Notes under the pieces: generated by a model
The model's input: only the letters and a program-made list of their open reading frames with translations
Databases searched by the model: none
What the model was told of the DNA's origin: nothing
NCBI GenBank assembly: GCA_963823165.1
Contig: CAWGKV010000039.1
Span: 186,001-250,000 of the forward strand
Direction of reading: 5' to 3'
DNA length: 64,000 nt
From: Roseiarcus sp963823165
GTDB taxonomy: Bacteria; Pseudomonadota; Alphaproteobacteria; Rhizobiales; Beijerinckiaceae
Shown here: positions 24,006 through 33,713 of the stretch, piece by piece
How the letters are laid out: every line of letters begins with the position of its first letter
How positions within the stretch are numbered: the stretch's first letter is position 1
Translations under genes and position numbers: made by a program

Positions 24006-25397
24006 ATCGGAAAACAGGTTACTTGGGTTTTGGCGTCGTTTTGGGAGCCGCGGCGACTGTCGCTGTGCCTCAGGCGCTATCGTATGTCAGCCCCGCCGCC
24101 TACGCAGCGGCGGGCGACACCTACCGCCAGCTCAATCTGTTCGGCGACGTATTCGACAAGATCCGCAACGATTATGTGGAGAAGCCGGATGAAGCCAAGC
24201 TGATTGAGGCGGCGATCAACGGCATGCTCGCCTCGCTCGACCCGCATTCAAGCTACATGGACGCCAGGGCGTTCAAAGACATGCAGGTCCAGACCAAGGG
24301 CGAGTTCGGCGGCCTCGGCATCGAGGTCACGCAGGAGGACGGACTCATCAAGGTTGTGACGCCGATCGACGACACCCCCGCGGCGAAGGCTGGCGTAATG
24401 TCCGGCGACGTCATCACCGCGATCGACGACTCGCCGACCCAGGGTCTGACCCTCGACCAGGCGGTGGAGAAGATGCGCGGCGCGATCAATTCGCCGGTCA
24501 AGCTGAAGGTGGTCCGCGGACCGAAGAAGGAGGTCAAGGACTTCACCATCGTCCGGGATCTGATCAGAGTGCAGTCGGTGCGCTCACACGTCGAGGACGG
24601 CGACGTTGGCTACATCCGCGTCACTCAATTCACGGAGCAGACGGCAGACGGTTTGAAGGCGGCGATGGAGAAGCTCAAGACCGAGATCCCAGCCGACAAG
24701 TTCAAGGGCTACATTCTCGATCTTCGGAACAATCCCGGCGGTTTGCTCGATCAGTCGATCGACGTCGTCAACTCGTTCGTCGACCGGGGCGAGATCGTCT
24801 CGAACTCGCGGCCGTACCCCTGACGAAACCCAGCGGTTCGACGCCAGGCCGGGCGGCGACCTGTCGGCCGGCAAACCGCTGGTTGTTCTCATCAACGGCG
24901 GCTCTGCCTCAGCGTCCGAAATCGTCGCTGGAGCCCTGCAGGATCACAAGCGGGCGTCCCTCATTGGCACGCGCTCGTTCGGCAAGGGCTCGGTGCAGAC
25001 GATCATGCCGCTAGGGGCGGAGGGCGCGCTGCGGCTGACGACCGCGCGCTACTACACGCCGTCGGGCCGCTCAATCCAGGCCAAGGGCATCGAGCCGGAT
25101 TACAAGGTGCTCGAGGACGTGCCCGACGATCTCAAGGGCAAGGACGACATGAAGGGCGAGGCCTCGCTCAAGGGGCACCTGGCGAACGGTGACGAGGACA
25201 CGTCGGCGTCACAGGCCTATGTCCCGCCGGCGGAAAAGGACGACAAGCAGTTGACGGCCGCCCTCAACCTTTTGGAGCACGGGGTGAAGCCCGTCGAGAC
25301 GACCGCGGCGAAGGCGGACGCCCCGCCGAAGGCGGAGGCGGCCAAGTCCGATTCGCCCGCAGCGCCTGCCCCCTCCGAGGCGGGCAAGCCCAATTGA
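24002..25397 (+). pseudogene. ctpA: S41 carboxy-terminal processing protease CtpA, copy 1, frameshifted
   Basis: The frame opens at ATG 24002 with a membrane anchor (YLGFGVVLGAAATVAVPQAL), the DPHSSYMDARAF and PDZ region (GGLGIEVTQEDGLIKV), then LRNNPGGLLDQS. It hits a stop after SNSRPYP at about 24823. One surplus A at 24803-24804 explains this: removing it gives TRGRTPDETQRFDARPG and continuous CtpA to a stop at 25397, including GGSASASEIVAGA (catalytic Ser) and GTRSFGKGSVQT (catalytic Lys). The 5' product alone lacks both catalytic residues. The repaired protein would be about 464 aa with a long Lys/Pro/Ala tail. Either a pseudogene or a base error. Confidence 0.85.
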
Positions 25398-25434
25398 CAA
25401 CACCGAACCGGCCTTGAGGAACGAGCAGAATTCC

Positions 25435-26739
25435 ATGAAGAAAGGCATCTCCTACCTCGCGGTCGGAATCGTGGCCGGCGTCGCGCTCGCGGGCGCGTCG
25501 CAAGGCGCGCTACATGCAGCGGCAGCCAACACCGGCGTCACGCTGTTCGCCGACGTGTTCAACAAGGTTCGCGACAACTACGCCGAGAAGCCCGACGACG
25601 ACAAACTGGTCAAAGGCGCAATCGACGGAATGCTGGCGTCTCTCGATCCGCATTCCACCTATTTCGATCCCAAGGCCCTGCAGGACTTCCAGAGCAGCAT
25701 GAAGGGCGAGGAGTTCGGCGGGCTCGGACTTGAAGTGATGATGGAGGACGGCTTGGTCAAGGTCGTCAGTCCGATCGACGACACGCCGGCGGCGCGCGCC
25801 GGCCTCATGTCGGGCGATCTCGTCACCCGCATCGACGACACGCCAGTCAAAGGATTGACGCTAAAGGAAGCGGTCGACAAGATGCGCGGTCCGTCGAAGT
25901 CGAGCGTGCGGTTGCTCGTCGAGCGCGGCGCCAACAAGGATGTCAAGGAATACACGATCGTTCGCGAGATCATACATGTCCAGTCGGTCCGCTCTCACCT
26001 CGAGAGCGGCGACATAGGCTATATCCGCATCACCCAGTTTAACCAGGAAGCCTATGACGGAGTGCGGAAGGCGTTCGACCATTTCCGCACGGATCCGGGT
26101 TCGGCGAAGATCAAGGGCTACATCCTCGACTTGCGCAACAATCCGGGCGGCCTGCTCAATCAGGCGGTCGAGATCACCAACGCCTTCGTCGACGGCGGGG
26201 AGATCGTATCGACCCGCGGGCGCAATGCCGATCAGGAGCAGCGCTACAGCGCGCGACCGGGCGTGAACCTTTCGCAGGATAAGCCGCTCGTCGTGCTGAT
26301 CAACGGTGGCTCGGCCTCGGCGTCGGAAATCGTCTCCGGCGCGCTTCAGGATCTCAAGCGGGCGACCCTCATCGGCACGCGGTCCTTCGGCAAAGGCTCG
26401 GTGCAGACGATCTTGCCGCTTGGTGACAACGGGGCGCTGAAGCTGACCACCGCCCGCTATTATACGCCGTCTGGCCGCTCCATCCAGGCCAAGGGCATCG
26501 ATCCCGACATAAGCGTGCTCGAGAACATTCCCGCCGACCTGAAGGGCAAGGTGTCGAGCCTCGGCGAGGCCTCGCTGTTCGGCCATCTCAAGAACGGACC
26601 CGAAGAGGAAAAGGGCTCGGACGCATACGTGCCGCCGGACAAGGACAAGGACACCCAGCTCCAGGCCGCCGTGAGCCTGCTGCACGGCGCGAAGCTCGAG
26701 ACGCTGAGGAAGCCCGCCACAACGGTCACCGTGCAGTGA
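25435..26739 (+). CDS. ctpA: S41 carboxy-terminal processing protease CtpA, copy 2
   Basis: Intact second copy, 434 aa from ATG 25435. A single N-terminal hydrophobic segment (SYLAVGIVAGVALAGASQGAL) exports or anchors it. The PDZ domain includes GGLGLEVMMEDGLVKVVSPIDD, and the catalytic half has LRNNPGGLLNQAVEI, GGSASASEIVSGA (Ser) and GTRSFGKGSVQT (Lys). Ctp proteases trim or degrade periplasmic proteins and work with EnvC-type factors in cell-wall enzyme turnover. It lies 37 bp after copy 1 and is very similar along its length except for the tail, so the pair is a tandem duplication. Confidence 0.93.
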   Translation: MKKGISYLAVGIVAGVALAGASQGALHAAAANTGVTLFADVFNKVRDNYAEKPDDDKLVKGAIDGMLASLDPHSTYFDPKALQDFQSSMKGEEFGGLGLEVMMEDGLVKVVSPIDDTPAARAGLMSGDLVTRIDDTPVKGLTLKEAVDKMRGPSKSSVRLLVERGANKDVKEYTIVREIIHVQSVRSHLESGDIGYIRITQFNQEAYDGVRKAFDHFRTDPGSAKIKGYILDLRNNPGGLLNQAVEITNAFVDGGEIVSTRGRNADQEQRYSARPGVNLSQDKPLVVLINGGSASASEIVSGALQDLKRATLIGTRSFGKGSVQTILPLGDNGALKLTTARYYTPSGRSIQAKGIDPDISVLENIPADLKGKVSSLGEASLFGHLKNGPEEEKGSDAYVPPDKDKDTQLQAAVSLLHGAKLETLRKPATTVTVQ

Positions 26740-27242
26740 GCCGGGGGGGCATCGCGCTGGCGGCGCTGATCGCGGCGCTGCCGGGCCTCGCGGCGGCGGA
26801 CGAGCCTTCCGGATGCAGTGCGTTCAAGTGGCCCATCGAGCGGGACCGCACGGCGCTGGTCGCCGCCGGCAAGCCCACGATCGCCAACGGCGGCGCGCTT
26901 GCTTACAGTGGCGCCGCGACATTGACGCTCGTCCCGATCGCGGAGGCTGGCTTGCGGCGCCCGCCGGAACGCGCCCCGAAGTCGGCGCGGTCCTTCGCCG
27001 GCCACTTCACGCTCGCCGCCCCCACAGGTCCCGGGACGTTCACGATCACGCTCGCCTCGGAGGCCTGGATCGACGTCATCGACAACGGCGCCTTCCTGCA
27101 TCCGAGGGGGTTCTCCGGCGCCGTCAACTGCGACGGAGCGCGGAAGAGCGTTCGGTTCGACCTGCCCGCGCGCCCGCTCGACCTTCAGCTGAGCGGGGTC
27201 AAGACTCCCGAGATCGCAGTTATCGTCTCGCCTGGGGAGTAG
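26736..27242 (+). CDS. Exported protein of unknown function
   Basis: A 168-aa protein beginning at GTG 26736 inside the stop of ctpA copy 2 (GTGA overlap), so translation is coupled. The signal peptide is clear (IALAALIAALPGLAAADEP). The mature part has CSAFKWPIERDRTAL, a beta-rich middle (GTFTITLASEAWIDVIDNGAFL) and VNCDGARKSVRFDLPARPL, suggesting a periplasmic beta-sandwich with two cysteines. I recognise no named family. Its position suggests a link to envelope maintenance with CtpA and EnvC. Confidence 0.75.
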   Translation: MSRGGIALAALIAALPGLAAADEPSGCSAFKWPIERDRTALVAAGKPTIANGGALAYSGAATLTLVPIAEAGLRRPPERAPKSARSFAGHFTLAAPTGPGTFTITLASEAWIDVIDNGAFLHPRGFSGAVNCDGARKSVRFDLPARPLDLQLSGVKTPEIAVIVSPGE

Positions 27243-27876
27243 GAGGCGGTTCGCGTCGGCGGCGCGGCTGGCGAGAGACCGCCATTTCCGGGCGCAGATT
27301 TAGTTTTTCCAATACTTTGCGGCGCCATTTCCATTCCGCCTGCAACCGCCCTTCCGGTCCTTTCTTCCTCCTGCTCCTGTGCGCCTCGGATCGCCGGGCG
27401 TCGGTCTCGCGAGCGCTCGCCACGCCCCCAAGGACCAACCTGCGGCCATGGTTATCGATGCGCCCCTCCTCCGTGCGGTCTGCGACTGTGGACTCATTAA
27501 CGCCTCTTTAACGCCTCTTTCGAAGACGACGCCATTATGAGTTCCTGTTTCGTTCGTGTCAACGTTTTTGTTGCGCGACGGCTGCGTCTGCATGGCAAAA
27601 AACTGTCGGCCTGCTGCCGCCTCCGCCCGGGGTCAGCCTCCCTCGATCATCGGCGTGCGGCGGAGGAACCGATGTCGGACAAGGTCGGCGCCAACAAGCA
27701 ATATCCGGCCTGGAAAGGCTCAGGTCGAGGGCGCGGCGGGCGACCGCACTGCCCCTAAGAAACTGCGCTCGTCCATTCAGCCCGCAGTGATTTGGCGCCT
27801 TCCTTTCGACGCGCTTCGCATGACCCTTCCGTCTCGGCGCTTTGCCTCGACGCCGGCCCCAGGTCGATAAGCCTGT

Positions 27877-28104
27877 TCAGCCGGATGACGGATTATCGTC
27901 CATAAGCGACGCCCGCCGGCGCCGAAGGGTTTTGAGCCTCCGCGTCGGATCGCTCCAGTGCAGCATGGCTTCGAGCGGATGCTCTCCTTCGCGCAGGCGA
28001 ACGCCCTGGTCGCTCTCCGTCCAGTGCCGCTCTCTGATCCGGTTGAAGATTACGCGCCAGTGCGGCGACGCGCGCGGCTTCCGGGCTAACGCGGGTGGTG
28101 ACAT
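27877..28104 (-). CDS. Possible small protein, unknown
   Basis: A 75-aa ORF with a good ribosome site (AGGAGG, 5 nt before ATG 28104). The product is basic with a plausible core (HWRVIFNRIRERHWTESDQG, then HPLEAMLHWSDPTRR). No family was recognised. The rest of 27243-28692 (about 1.4 kb) has no supported gene. It contains a doubled AACGCCTCTTT near 27500 and otherwise only GC-driven open frames. Confidence 0.35.
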   Translation of the reverse strand: MSPPALARKPRASPHWRVIFNRIRERHWTESDQGVRLREGEHPLEAMLHWSDPTRRLKTLRRRRASLMDDNPSSG

Positions 28105-28692
28105 CCATGCCTCCTCCGCCCCCTTCGCGAGGAAGTTTATGCGCGCGTCACGGGGCCGCTTTGCGCCAGGTCAAATTCTAAAAACTCAGGCTAACGCCGT
28201 TCCCTTGTCGCTGTGACGATGCGATTTTCGGCCGAGGCCTGTGCATGCAACACCAGCGCCGCAAGGGATGAGGGGCGGGCGCGCGCTTTTACGGTGGCGT
28301 CCGGAGCGAAGCCAGGCTTCGCATGACGTCGGCCCGGTCGACGGCTGGATTTTCACTTCCCTCAGTCGCCCGCCGCGCGGACGAAGCACCTTGGAGGGTT
28401 GATTTGCGTGCTTTTTGCCTTGGCGCCTCAGGGTGGGGGGCGCTTGAGCAAGCGGCCGAAAAAGTGTTGGTCGAGAGCCTCCTGGAGGACGAACTGCAGT
28501 GTCATTCGGTACGCCAGCGTGCAATCCGAACATGTTGCCACGGATCGACGACGCGTGAACTGCGTTTCTGCTGCGACGGACGCGTCGCGATGAGCGTCAT
28601 CCGCGGGTCCCGGCTCCACAAAAGCACTGCCTGCCGGCTGCCGTTCGCGACGCGTTCAAGTGAAGGGTTGAATGGTCTAAAGGAGAGCCCAG

Positions 28693-29376
28693 ATGAAAAA
28701 AGCATACCTGATCGGCATTGCGTCCATGGCGCTGGCGCTCGGAACGCCGGCCGCGATCGCGCAGACAAACGGCGCCAACGGAGCCAATAACGGCGCGGGG
28801 GTTGCGGCGGGCGCAGGCGGGGCGGGCGGCGCAGCGGCCGGCGCGCGCGGTCCAGGCGGCGCGCTTATCGCCATAAGTCCCTCCGGCGTTCGCGAGGTCC
28901 AGCAAGCCCTCAATCGGCTGGGTTATTTCGCCGGTCCGGTGAACGGCGCGTGGGATAAGGAGACCGCCGACGCGATGGTGCATTTCCAGGAAGCGCATGG
29001 ACTCGAGCCGACCGGCAATCTGAATTTCAGCTCGATCGCAGGCCTTGGGCTTTGGGACAACCTGATCGGCAACCCGCTAGGCAACGGCAATAAGGCGCTC
29101 GTAGCGAACAACACCGGGGCGCCTCCGGCGCGTGGAAAGAACGCCAAAGTCGGCGGCGAAGCCTTGCCGTCGCAACGCCTCACCACGACAGGCGGCGGTA
29201 TGGCCGGAAGCAATACGACGATGCCCGGGCAGGTGGGAACGGGCGAGACTGCGGCCGGCGGCGGAGCGCACGCAGGCGCCGGAGTGGGCGCTAATGCGGG
29301 CGGCGCGGGCGCCGGGGCCGGCGCCGGTGCAGGCGCGAACGGCGGCGCGAATGGCGGCGCTGCCAACCGGCCATAG
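28693..29376 (+). CDS. Secreted protein with one peptidoglycan-binding domain and Gly/Ala-rich flanks
   Basis: A 227-aa exported protein, ribosome site AAAGGAGAG before ATG 28693, signal peptide MKKAYLIGIASMALALGTPA with cleavage after AIA. A single PG_binding_1 domain (about 62-118) has the usual VREVQQALNRLGYFAGPVNG and MVHFQEAHGLEPTGNLN. It is flanked by low-complexity Gly/Ala/Asn sequence, and the last 60 residues are nearly all G, A and N. It likely sits in the periplasm on murein. No catalytic domain is present. A lipoprotein of similar composition follows 65 bp later. Confidence 0.8.
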   Translation: MKKAYLIGIASMALALGTPAAIAQTNGANGANNGAGVAAGAGGAGGAAAGARGPGGALIAISPSGVREVQQALNRLGYFAGPVNGAWDKETADAMVHFQEAHGLEPTGNLNFSSIAGLGLWDNLIGNPLGNGNKALVANNTGAPPARGKNAKVGGEALPSQRLTTTGGGMAGSNTTMPGQVGTGETAAGGGAHAGAGVGANAGGAGAGAGAGAGANGGANGGAANRP

Positions 29377-29441
29377 TCGGGTGAGGACCAGTCGGGCGTC
29401 GCGGCGCCGCCGCGATCGCCTGGCGAGAAAAGGAGCCGATC

Positions 29442-30002
29442 ATGACTCAGCCGATCATGACCAAGCCGATCGCCAGCAAATGGCTGCTCCTGGGCGGCGC
29501 CGCGCTATTGGCGCTCTCCCTCGCGGCCTGTAACGGCAACAATACGGGATCGAACGCCGCGAACACGGCGAGCAAGCCCGCGGCGAGCAGCACCGAGAGC
29601 AGCCAGCCCGGCTCGGCCAGCGCCGAGAAAGGGACGTCCAGCGCCGGAACCGCCAGCACCGAAACCGCGGGCGCCGGAACCGCGGGTTCGAACAGCAGCG
29701 CCGGCAACACCGCTTCTGGCGGCGGGGTGAGTACGGCGACCAAGGCCAACACGGCGAATGGAGCCGGCAACGCCGGAGCGACCGGCGCCGGGGCCAATAC
29801 GGCGAACCGGGCCGGCAACGCCGGCGCGACCAGCGCCGGGGCCAATACGGCGAACGGGGCCGGGAACGCCGGCGCGACCGGCGCCGGGGCCAATCGAACG
29901 GCAAACAGCGGCGCCGGCGCCGCCAATGGGAATGGCGCTGCAACCGGCGCTGCGGTGAATGGCGCCAATGGCGCCGGTCCGGGCGCCCTCAGCAGGCCTT
30001 GA
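29442..30002 (+). CDS. Low-complexity Ala/Gly/Asn/Thr lipoprotein
   Basis: A 186-aa predicted lipoprotein: LLLGGAALLALSLAAC has the lipobox L-A-A-C, with cysteine near residue 30. The mature part has no recognisable fold. It is rich in A, G, N, S and T, and contains three 16-residue repeats (AGNAGATGAGANTANR type, 48 bp per unit, about 29763-29900). The ribosome site AGGAG precedes ATG 29442, and a second in-frame ATG lies at 29457. A strong hairpin follows the stop. A spacer or surface-filling role is possible but unsupported. Confidence 0.7.
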   Translation: MTQPIMTKPIASKWLLLGGAALLALSLAACNGNNTGSNAANTASKPAASSTESSQPGSASAEKGTSSAGTASTETAGAGTAGSNSSAGNTASGGGVSTATKANTANGAGNAGATGAGANTANRAGNAGATSAGANTANGAGNAGATGAGANRTANSGAGAANGNGAATGAAVNGANGAGPGALSRP

Positions 30003-30012
30003 CCCGGTCTCG

Positions 30013-30046
30013 AGATGCGCCTCGCGCCGCGGTGCGAGGCGCATCT
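30013..30046 (+). terminator. Hairpin terminator after the lipoprotein gene
   Basis: A perfect 13-bp stem (30013-30025 with 30034-30046, AGATGCGCCTCGC and its complement) closes an 8-nt loop and is followed by TTGTT. It lies 11 bp after the stop of the lipoprotein gene. Strong stem, weak T-tract. It may act in both directions because the Crp/Fnr gene ends at 30113 on the other strand. Confidence 0.75.
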
Positions 30047-30112
30047 TGTTCGCTCCTCAGGACTGAAGCGCGAAAGGGGTTTACGGTTCGCCCCCGCGAG
30101 TCGCCCATGGCT

Positions 30113-30898
30113 TTACGTATGCTGACGGCGCCTCATCATGATGCGAAAGCAGTCGCAGGAGAGGGACTGCAAAGCGCTCGCATCGGCAATTTCGATCAAT
30201 CGTCGACGGGTTTTGACTGCGCCGAGGCCTTCAGCCTGGTTCAAGCAGTCGGAAACCGTCGCTCGTCTCAATCCAATCGCCCGCGCAAGAGCATCATGGG
30301 ACACTGATACGCTCGGTACACCCAGCGCCTGGGAGGCGAGCAGCAACCAGCGCGTCACCCGCTCCATGGCGGAATGCTGGGCGTTGCACGCCCCGATCTG
30401 GGACGCTTGCAAGAGCAGGAACACCAGGTCCTCTATCGCCGCCGACCGCAGGTGTTTGCTGCTCTCCAGCGCATGCCGGAACCCGCGCGAAGAAAAGCAC
30501 AACGCCGCCCCGCCGATTTGCACGACGCGGCGGTTGGCTGAATGGCCGTCCGTGAACAACGCCGGCAAGCCGACGAAACTTTTCGACCCCACCATCCAGG
30601 ACTCGACCCATCGGTTTTTGTCGGCTTTCGCCATCACCGAGACCAGCCCCGTTTCGATAAGATAGACGTTCTCCATCGGCAGTTCGCCGTGACTGAGGAC
30701 CTGGCGCGGCGCGAGGTCGACCCTCCTCGCGAGCGCCGACAGCTGCACTGCCGCGCCTTCCGAAAGGCGATCGAGAACATCGAAGCCTTGGCGGCCGTAT
30801 GCCGGACTTGCGGGTGGCCCGGCACTGGAAAGAGCTGTCTGAGGCGAGGGCTTGACCAATGACTGCAAGCTTGACGAAGCGTAATTTCGTCGGATCAT
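30113..30898 (-). CDS. Crp/Fnr-family transcription regulator
   Basis: A 261-aa regulator starting at ATG 30898. The cyclic-nucleotide-binding-like beta roll is at about 45-150 (LAPRQVLSHGELPMENVYLIETGLVSVM, with G-x-x-V-G-L at KSFVGLPALF). A dimerisation helix follows, then a winged HTH (ERVTRWLLLASQALG, LARAIGLRRATVSDCLNQAEGLGAV). No Fnr cysteine cluster is present. Such proteins in rhizobia act as stress or redox regulators, and the ligand is unknown. It is convergent with the low-complexity genes. A TTG at 30976 would give a longer N-terminus. Confidence 0.82.
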   Translation of the reverse strand: MIRRNYASSSLQSLVKPSPQTALSSAGPPASPAYGRQGFDVLDRLSEGAAVQLSALARRVDLAPRQVLSHGELPMENVYLIETGLVSVMAKADKNRWVESWMVGSKSFVGLPALFTDGHSANRRVVQIGGAALCFSSRGFRHALESSKHLRSAAIEDLVFLLLQASQIGACNAQHSAMERVTRWLLLASQALGVPSVSVSHDALARAIGLRRATVSDCLNQAEGLGAVKTRRRLIEIADASALQSLSCDCFRIMMRRRQHT

Positions 30899-31194
30899 GG
30901 GCTTCCCGTCAAATAGTGAGTGGCAAGCTTCGCTGGCGGCGGAAAACTCCAGGTAAGAGCGGCGGTCGCGAATCAAACTCAGTCCGGTTTCGAGTGTTCC
31001 TCTCGCCGGCTCTGCCTGCTTCTAAAAAGCCGTCGGCGCGGGAAGTGTTCGCGCGGGCGCGCTCCGCTGCTGCGGGCAGGATCTCGGCATGCGACGCTGC
31101 TTTCAGCGGCGCCGGCGATATCGTAAGAGAACGGCCAAAGCGGCCGGTGGCGGCAGACCGTCCGCCTTCGATCCGTTTCGCACCGGAGTGCGTC

Positions 31195-32190
31195 ATGACG
31201 CCGTTATCGATCCTCGAACTCGTCCGGGTGACCGAAGAAACTGACGCAAGCGGCGCACTCGACAATGCCCGCGATCTCGCCGCCCACGCCGAGGCGTGGG
31301 GCTATCGCCGCATCTGGGTTGCCGAGCATCACAACATGCCGGGGATCGCCAGCGCCGCGACGTCGATCGTGCTCGCCCATCTCGCCCAGGCGACGAAGAC
31401 CATTCGGGTCGGCGCCGGCGGAATCATGCTGCCCAATCATGCGCCCTACGTTATCGCCGAGCAGTTCGGCACTTTAGCGAGACTCTTTCCCGGCCGTATC
31501 GACCTCGGGCTGGGCCGCGCCCCGGGGACGGATCAGCTCACGTTGCGCGCCCTGCGGCGCTCGCCGCAGGCGGCGGAGAGCTTTCCGCAGGACGTTCTAG
31601 AGCTGCAGGCGTATCTCGCCCCGGTCGTTCCCGACCAGCGCATTCAGGCCGTGCCGGCGGCCGGAACGGAAGTGCCGCTCTGGATCCTCGGATCGAGCCA
31701 TTTCGGCGCGATGCTCGCCGCCGAACTCGGGTTGCCTTACGCTTTCGCGTCGCATTTCGCGCCCGACGAGCTCATTCCCGCGCTCGGCGTCTACCGCAGC
31801 CGTTTCAAGCCTTCCAGGCAACTCGACCGGCCTTACGCAATGGTCGGCGTCAACATCATCGCCGCAGGGAGCGACGCCGAGGCGCTCCGCCTCGCTACGA
31901 CGCAGCAGATGTCCTTCACCAACATCTTCCGCGGCGCGCGCGGCCTGAGCCAGCCGCCGATCGACGACATCGAAACCTATTGGTCGCCGATGGAAAAGGC
32001 GCAAGCCGGGCGGATGCTCGCCCGCTCGATCATCGGCGCGCCGGAGACCGTGCGGCGCGGGATCGAGGCGCTCGTGGCGGAAACCGGCGCAGACGAGCTC
32101 ATCGTGGTGTCCGACGTCTACAAGCACTCCGCGCGGCTGCGCTCATTCGAGCTGATCGCTGAGGTCGCTGAGCCCGACCGAAGCGCTTGA
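31195..32190 (+). CDS. LLM-class flavin-dependent oxidoreductase (luciferase-like)
   Basis: A bacterial-luciferase-like monooxygenase of 331 aa. The frame is open from further upstream, but the family start is ATG 31195 (MTPLSILELVRVTEET). Motifs: YRRIWVAEHHNMPGIASAAT, IRVGAGGIMLPNHAPY, IDLGLGRAPGTD, and PLWILGSSHFGAMLAAELGL. These match the group-1 TIM-barrel enzymes that use FMN from a partner reductase. The substrate is unknown. It is monocistronic and is followed by the convergent Liv transporter genes. Confidence 0.88.
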   Translation: MTPLSILELVRVTEETDASGALDNARDLAAHAEAWGYRRIWVAEHHNMPGIASAATSIVLAHLAQATKTIRVGAGGIMLPNHAPYVIAEQFGTLARLFPGRIDLGLGRAPGTDQLTLRALRRSPQAAESFPQDVLELQAYLAPVVPDQRIQAVPAAGTEVPLWILGSSHFGAMLAAELGLPYAFASHFAPDELIPALGVYRSRFKPSRQLDRPYAMVGVNIIAAGSDAEALRLATTQQMSFTNIFRGARGLSQPPIDDIETYWSPMEKAQAGRMLARSIIGAPETVRRGIEALVAETGADELIVVSDVYKHSARLRSFELIAEVAEPDRSA

Positions 32191-32240
32191 CGGCGCTGGC
32201 CGGAGGCCTCCAAAGCGCAATCCGGCGACCGAACGTCCGG

Positions 32241-33713
32241 CTACAGATAACGCGCCCCGGCTTCCTTCGCGAATCGGCTCGGCCCGCCCTCCCAGACGAT
32301 CCTGCCGCGTTCGAGCACGTACACGCGGTCGGCGTGGGGCAGGGCGAAGGTGACGTTCTGCTCGCCGAGGAGCACCGTGATTTCCGTCGCCCCGCGGAGG
32401 CGTTCGAGCGCCTTCGAAATCTGCTCCATCACCAGCGGGGCCAGGCCGAGCGTCGGTTCATCGAGGATCAGCAGGTCGGGCTTCATCATCAAGGCGCGGG
32501 CGATCGTCAGCATCTGCTGCTCTCCGCCGGACAGAGTGGCCGCGGTCTGCGTCTGACGCTCCTTCAGGATCGGGAACAGATCGAACAGCTGCTCCCGGCG
32601 CTCGCGCCTGTCCCCTTCGTTGAGGCCGTGCCCGCCCATGTCGAGATTCTCGCGCACGGTCATTGCGCCGAAGAGCTCGCGCGCCTCCGGCGACTGCACG
32701 ATCCCTTCGCGCGCGATGGTCGCCGCCGTCCTTCCGCGCAGCGACCTGCCCTGCCGGAGAATGTCCCCGGAATAGGGCGTGAGGCCCGAGACGGCGTTGA
32801 ACAGCGTCGTCTTGCCGGCGCCGTTCAGTCCCACGACCGCGACGAATTCGCCTCGATGCACATGGAGCGAGACGTTCTCCAGCGCCTGCGCCTTGTCATA
32901 GACGACGCTTAGATTCCTGATATCGAGGAAAGGCGTCGCAACATCGCCAAACGCGGTCTCGGGGCGCGCCGCCGTCTCGATGGCGCCGCCGAGATAGACC
33001 CTCCGGACGGTCTCATTCTCCATCACCTCCTGGACCGTGCCCTCGGCGATTCGCTCGCCGACGTGCATGGCGTAGATTCGGTCGACGAGCGCAGATATCC
33101 CCTTCACGTTGTGATCGACGATCAGGACCGCCCGCCCATCGTTGCGCATTTCGGCGATCAGCATCGCGACGGACGCGGTCTCGCGCGCCGTGAGGCCGGC
33201 GAAGGGCTCGTCGATCAGCACGACCTTCGGATTGCGGGCGATGGCCTTGGCGATCTCCATCTTGCGCAGATCGGCGAACGGCAGCGTGGCGGGGCGCCGA
33301 TCCAGCACGGCGCTCAGTCCGACCCGCTCGGCGATGGCGCGTGCTCGCGCGTCGGCGGCGGCGCTCGGAAGAAGCCCCGTCAATCGATCGGGCAGAAGCC
33401 CGAAGACGATGTTCTCGAGCACCGTCTGCCGATGCAGCGGACGCGAATGCTGAAACACCATGCCCACGCCGAGCCGCGCAATTCGGTGCGGCGGCCGGCC
33501 CGCAACCTCGACGCCGTCGACCCGAACCGACCCTCCGTCGGGCCGCTCGACTCCGAGGATCGATTTCATCACCGTCGACTTGCCCGATCCGTTCGGTCCG
33601 ATCAGGCCGAGGATCTCTCCGGCCCGGATCGAGAAGCTGACGTCCCTGACCGCCGCCAGCCCTCCGAACCGCTTGAAGAGGCCCTCGACCTCGAGCCTGG
33701 CCGCCGGGCTCAT
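32241..33713 (-). CDS. Fused LivG-LivF ABC ATPases of a branched-chain amino-acid-type transporter
   Basis: 490 aa with two complete ABC ATPase domains in one chain. The first (about 5-245) is LivG-like: Walker A GPNGSGKSTV, and PFADLRKMEIAKAIA in the signature position, followed by VVLIDEPFAGL. The second (about 255-490) is LivF-like: GLNGAGKTTL, LSGGEQQMLTIARAL, LLILDEPTLGL. The first domain's signature is atypical (no LSGGQ). Its ATG overlaps the stop of the LivM gene by 4 nt. It powers import of the ligand bound by the solute-binding protein at 35732. Separate livG and livF genes are the common arrangement. Confidence 0.9.
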   Translation of the reverse strand: MSPAARLEVEGLFKRFGGLAAVRDVSFSIRAGEILGLIGPNGSGKSTVMKSILGVERPDGGSVRVDGVEVAGRPPHRIARLGVGMVFQHSRPLHRQTVLENIVFGLLPDRLTGLLPSAAADARARAIAERVGLSAVLDRRPATLPFADLRKMEIAKAIARNPKVVLIDEPFAGLTARETASVAMLIAEMRNDGRAVLIVDHNVKGISALVDRIYAMHVGERIAEGTVQEVMENETVRRVYLGGAIETAARPETAFGDVATPFLDIRNLSVVYDKAQALENVSLHVHRGEFVAVVGLNGAGKTTLFNAVSGLTPYSGDILRQGRSLRGRTAATIAREGIVQSPEARELFGAMTVRENLDMGGHGLNEGDRRERREQLFDLFPILKERQTQTAATLSGGEQQMLTIARALMMKPDLLILDEPTLGLAPLVMEQISKALERLRGATEITVLLGEQNVTFALPHADRVYVLERGRIVWEGGPSRFAKEAGARYL

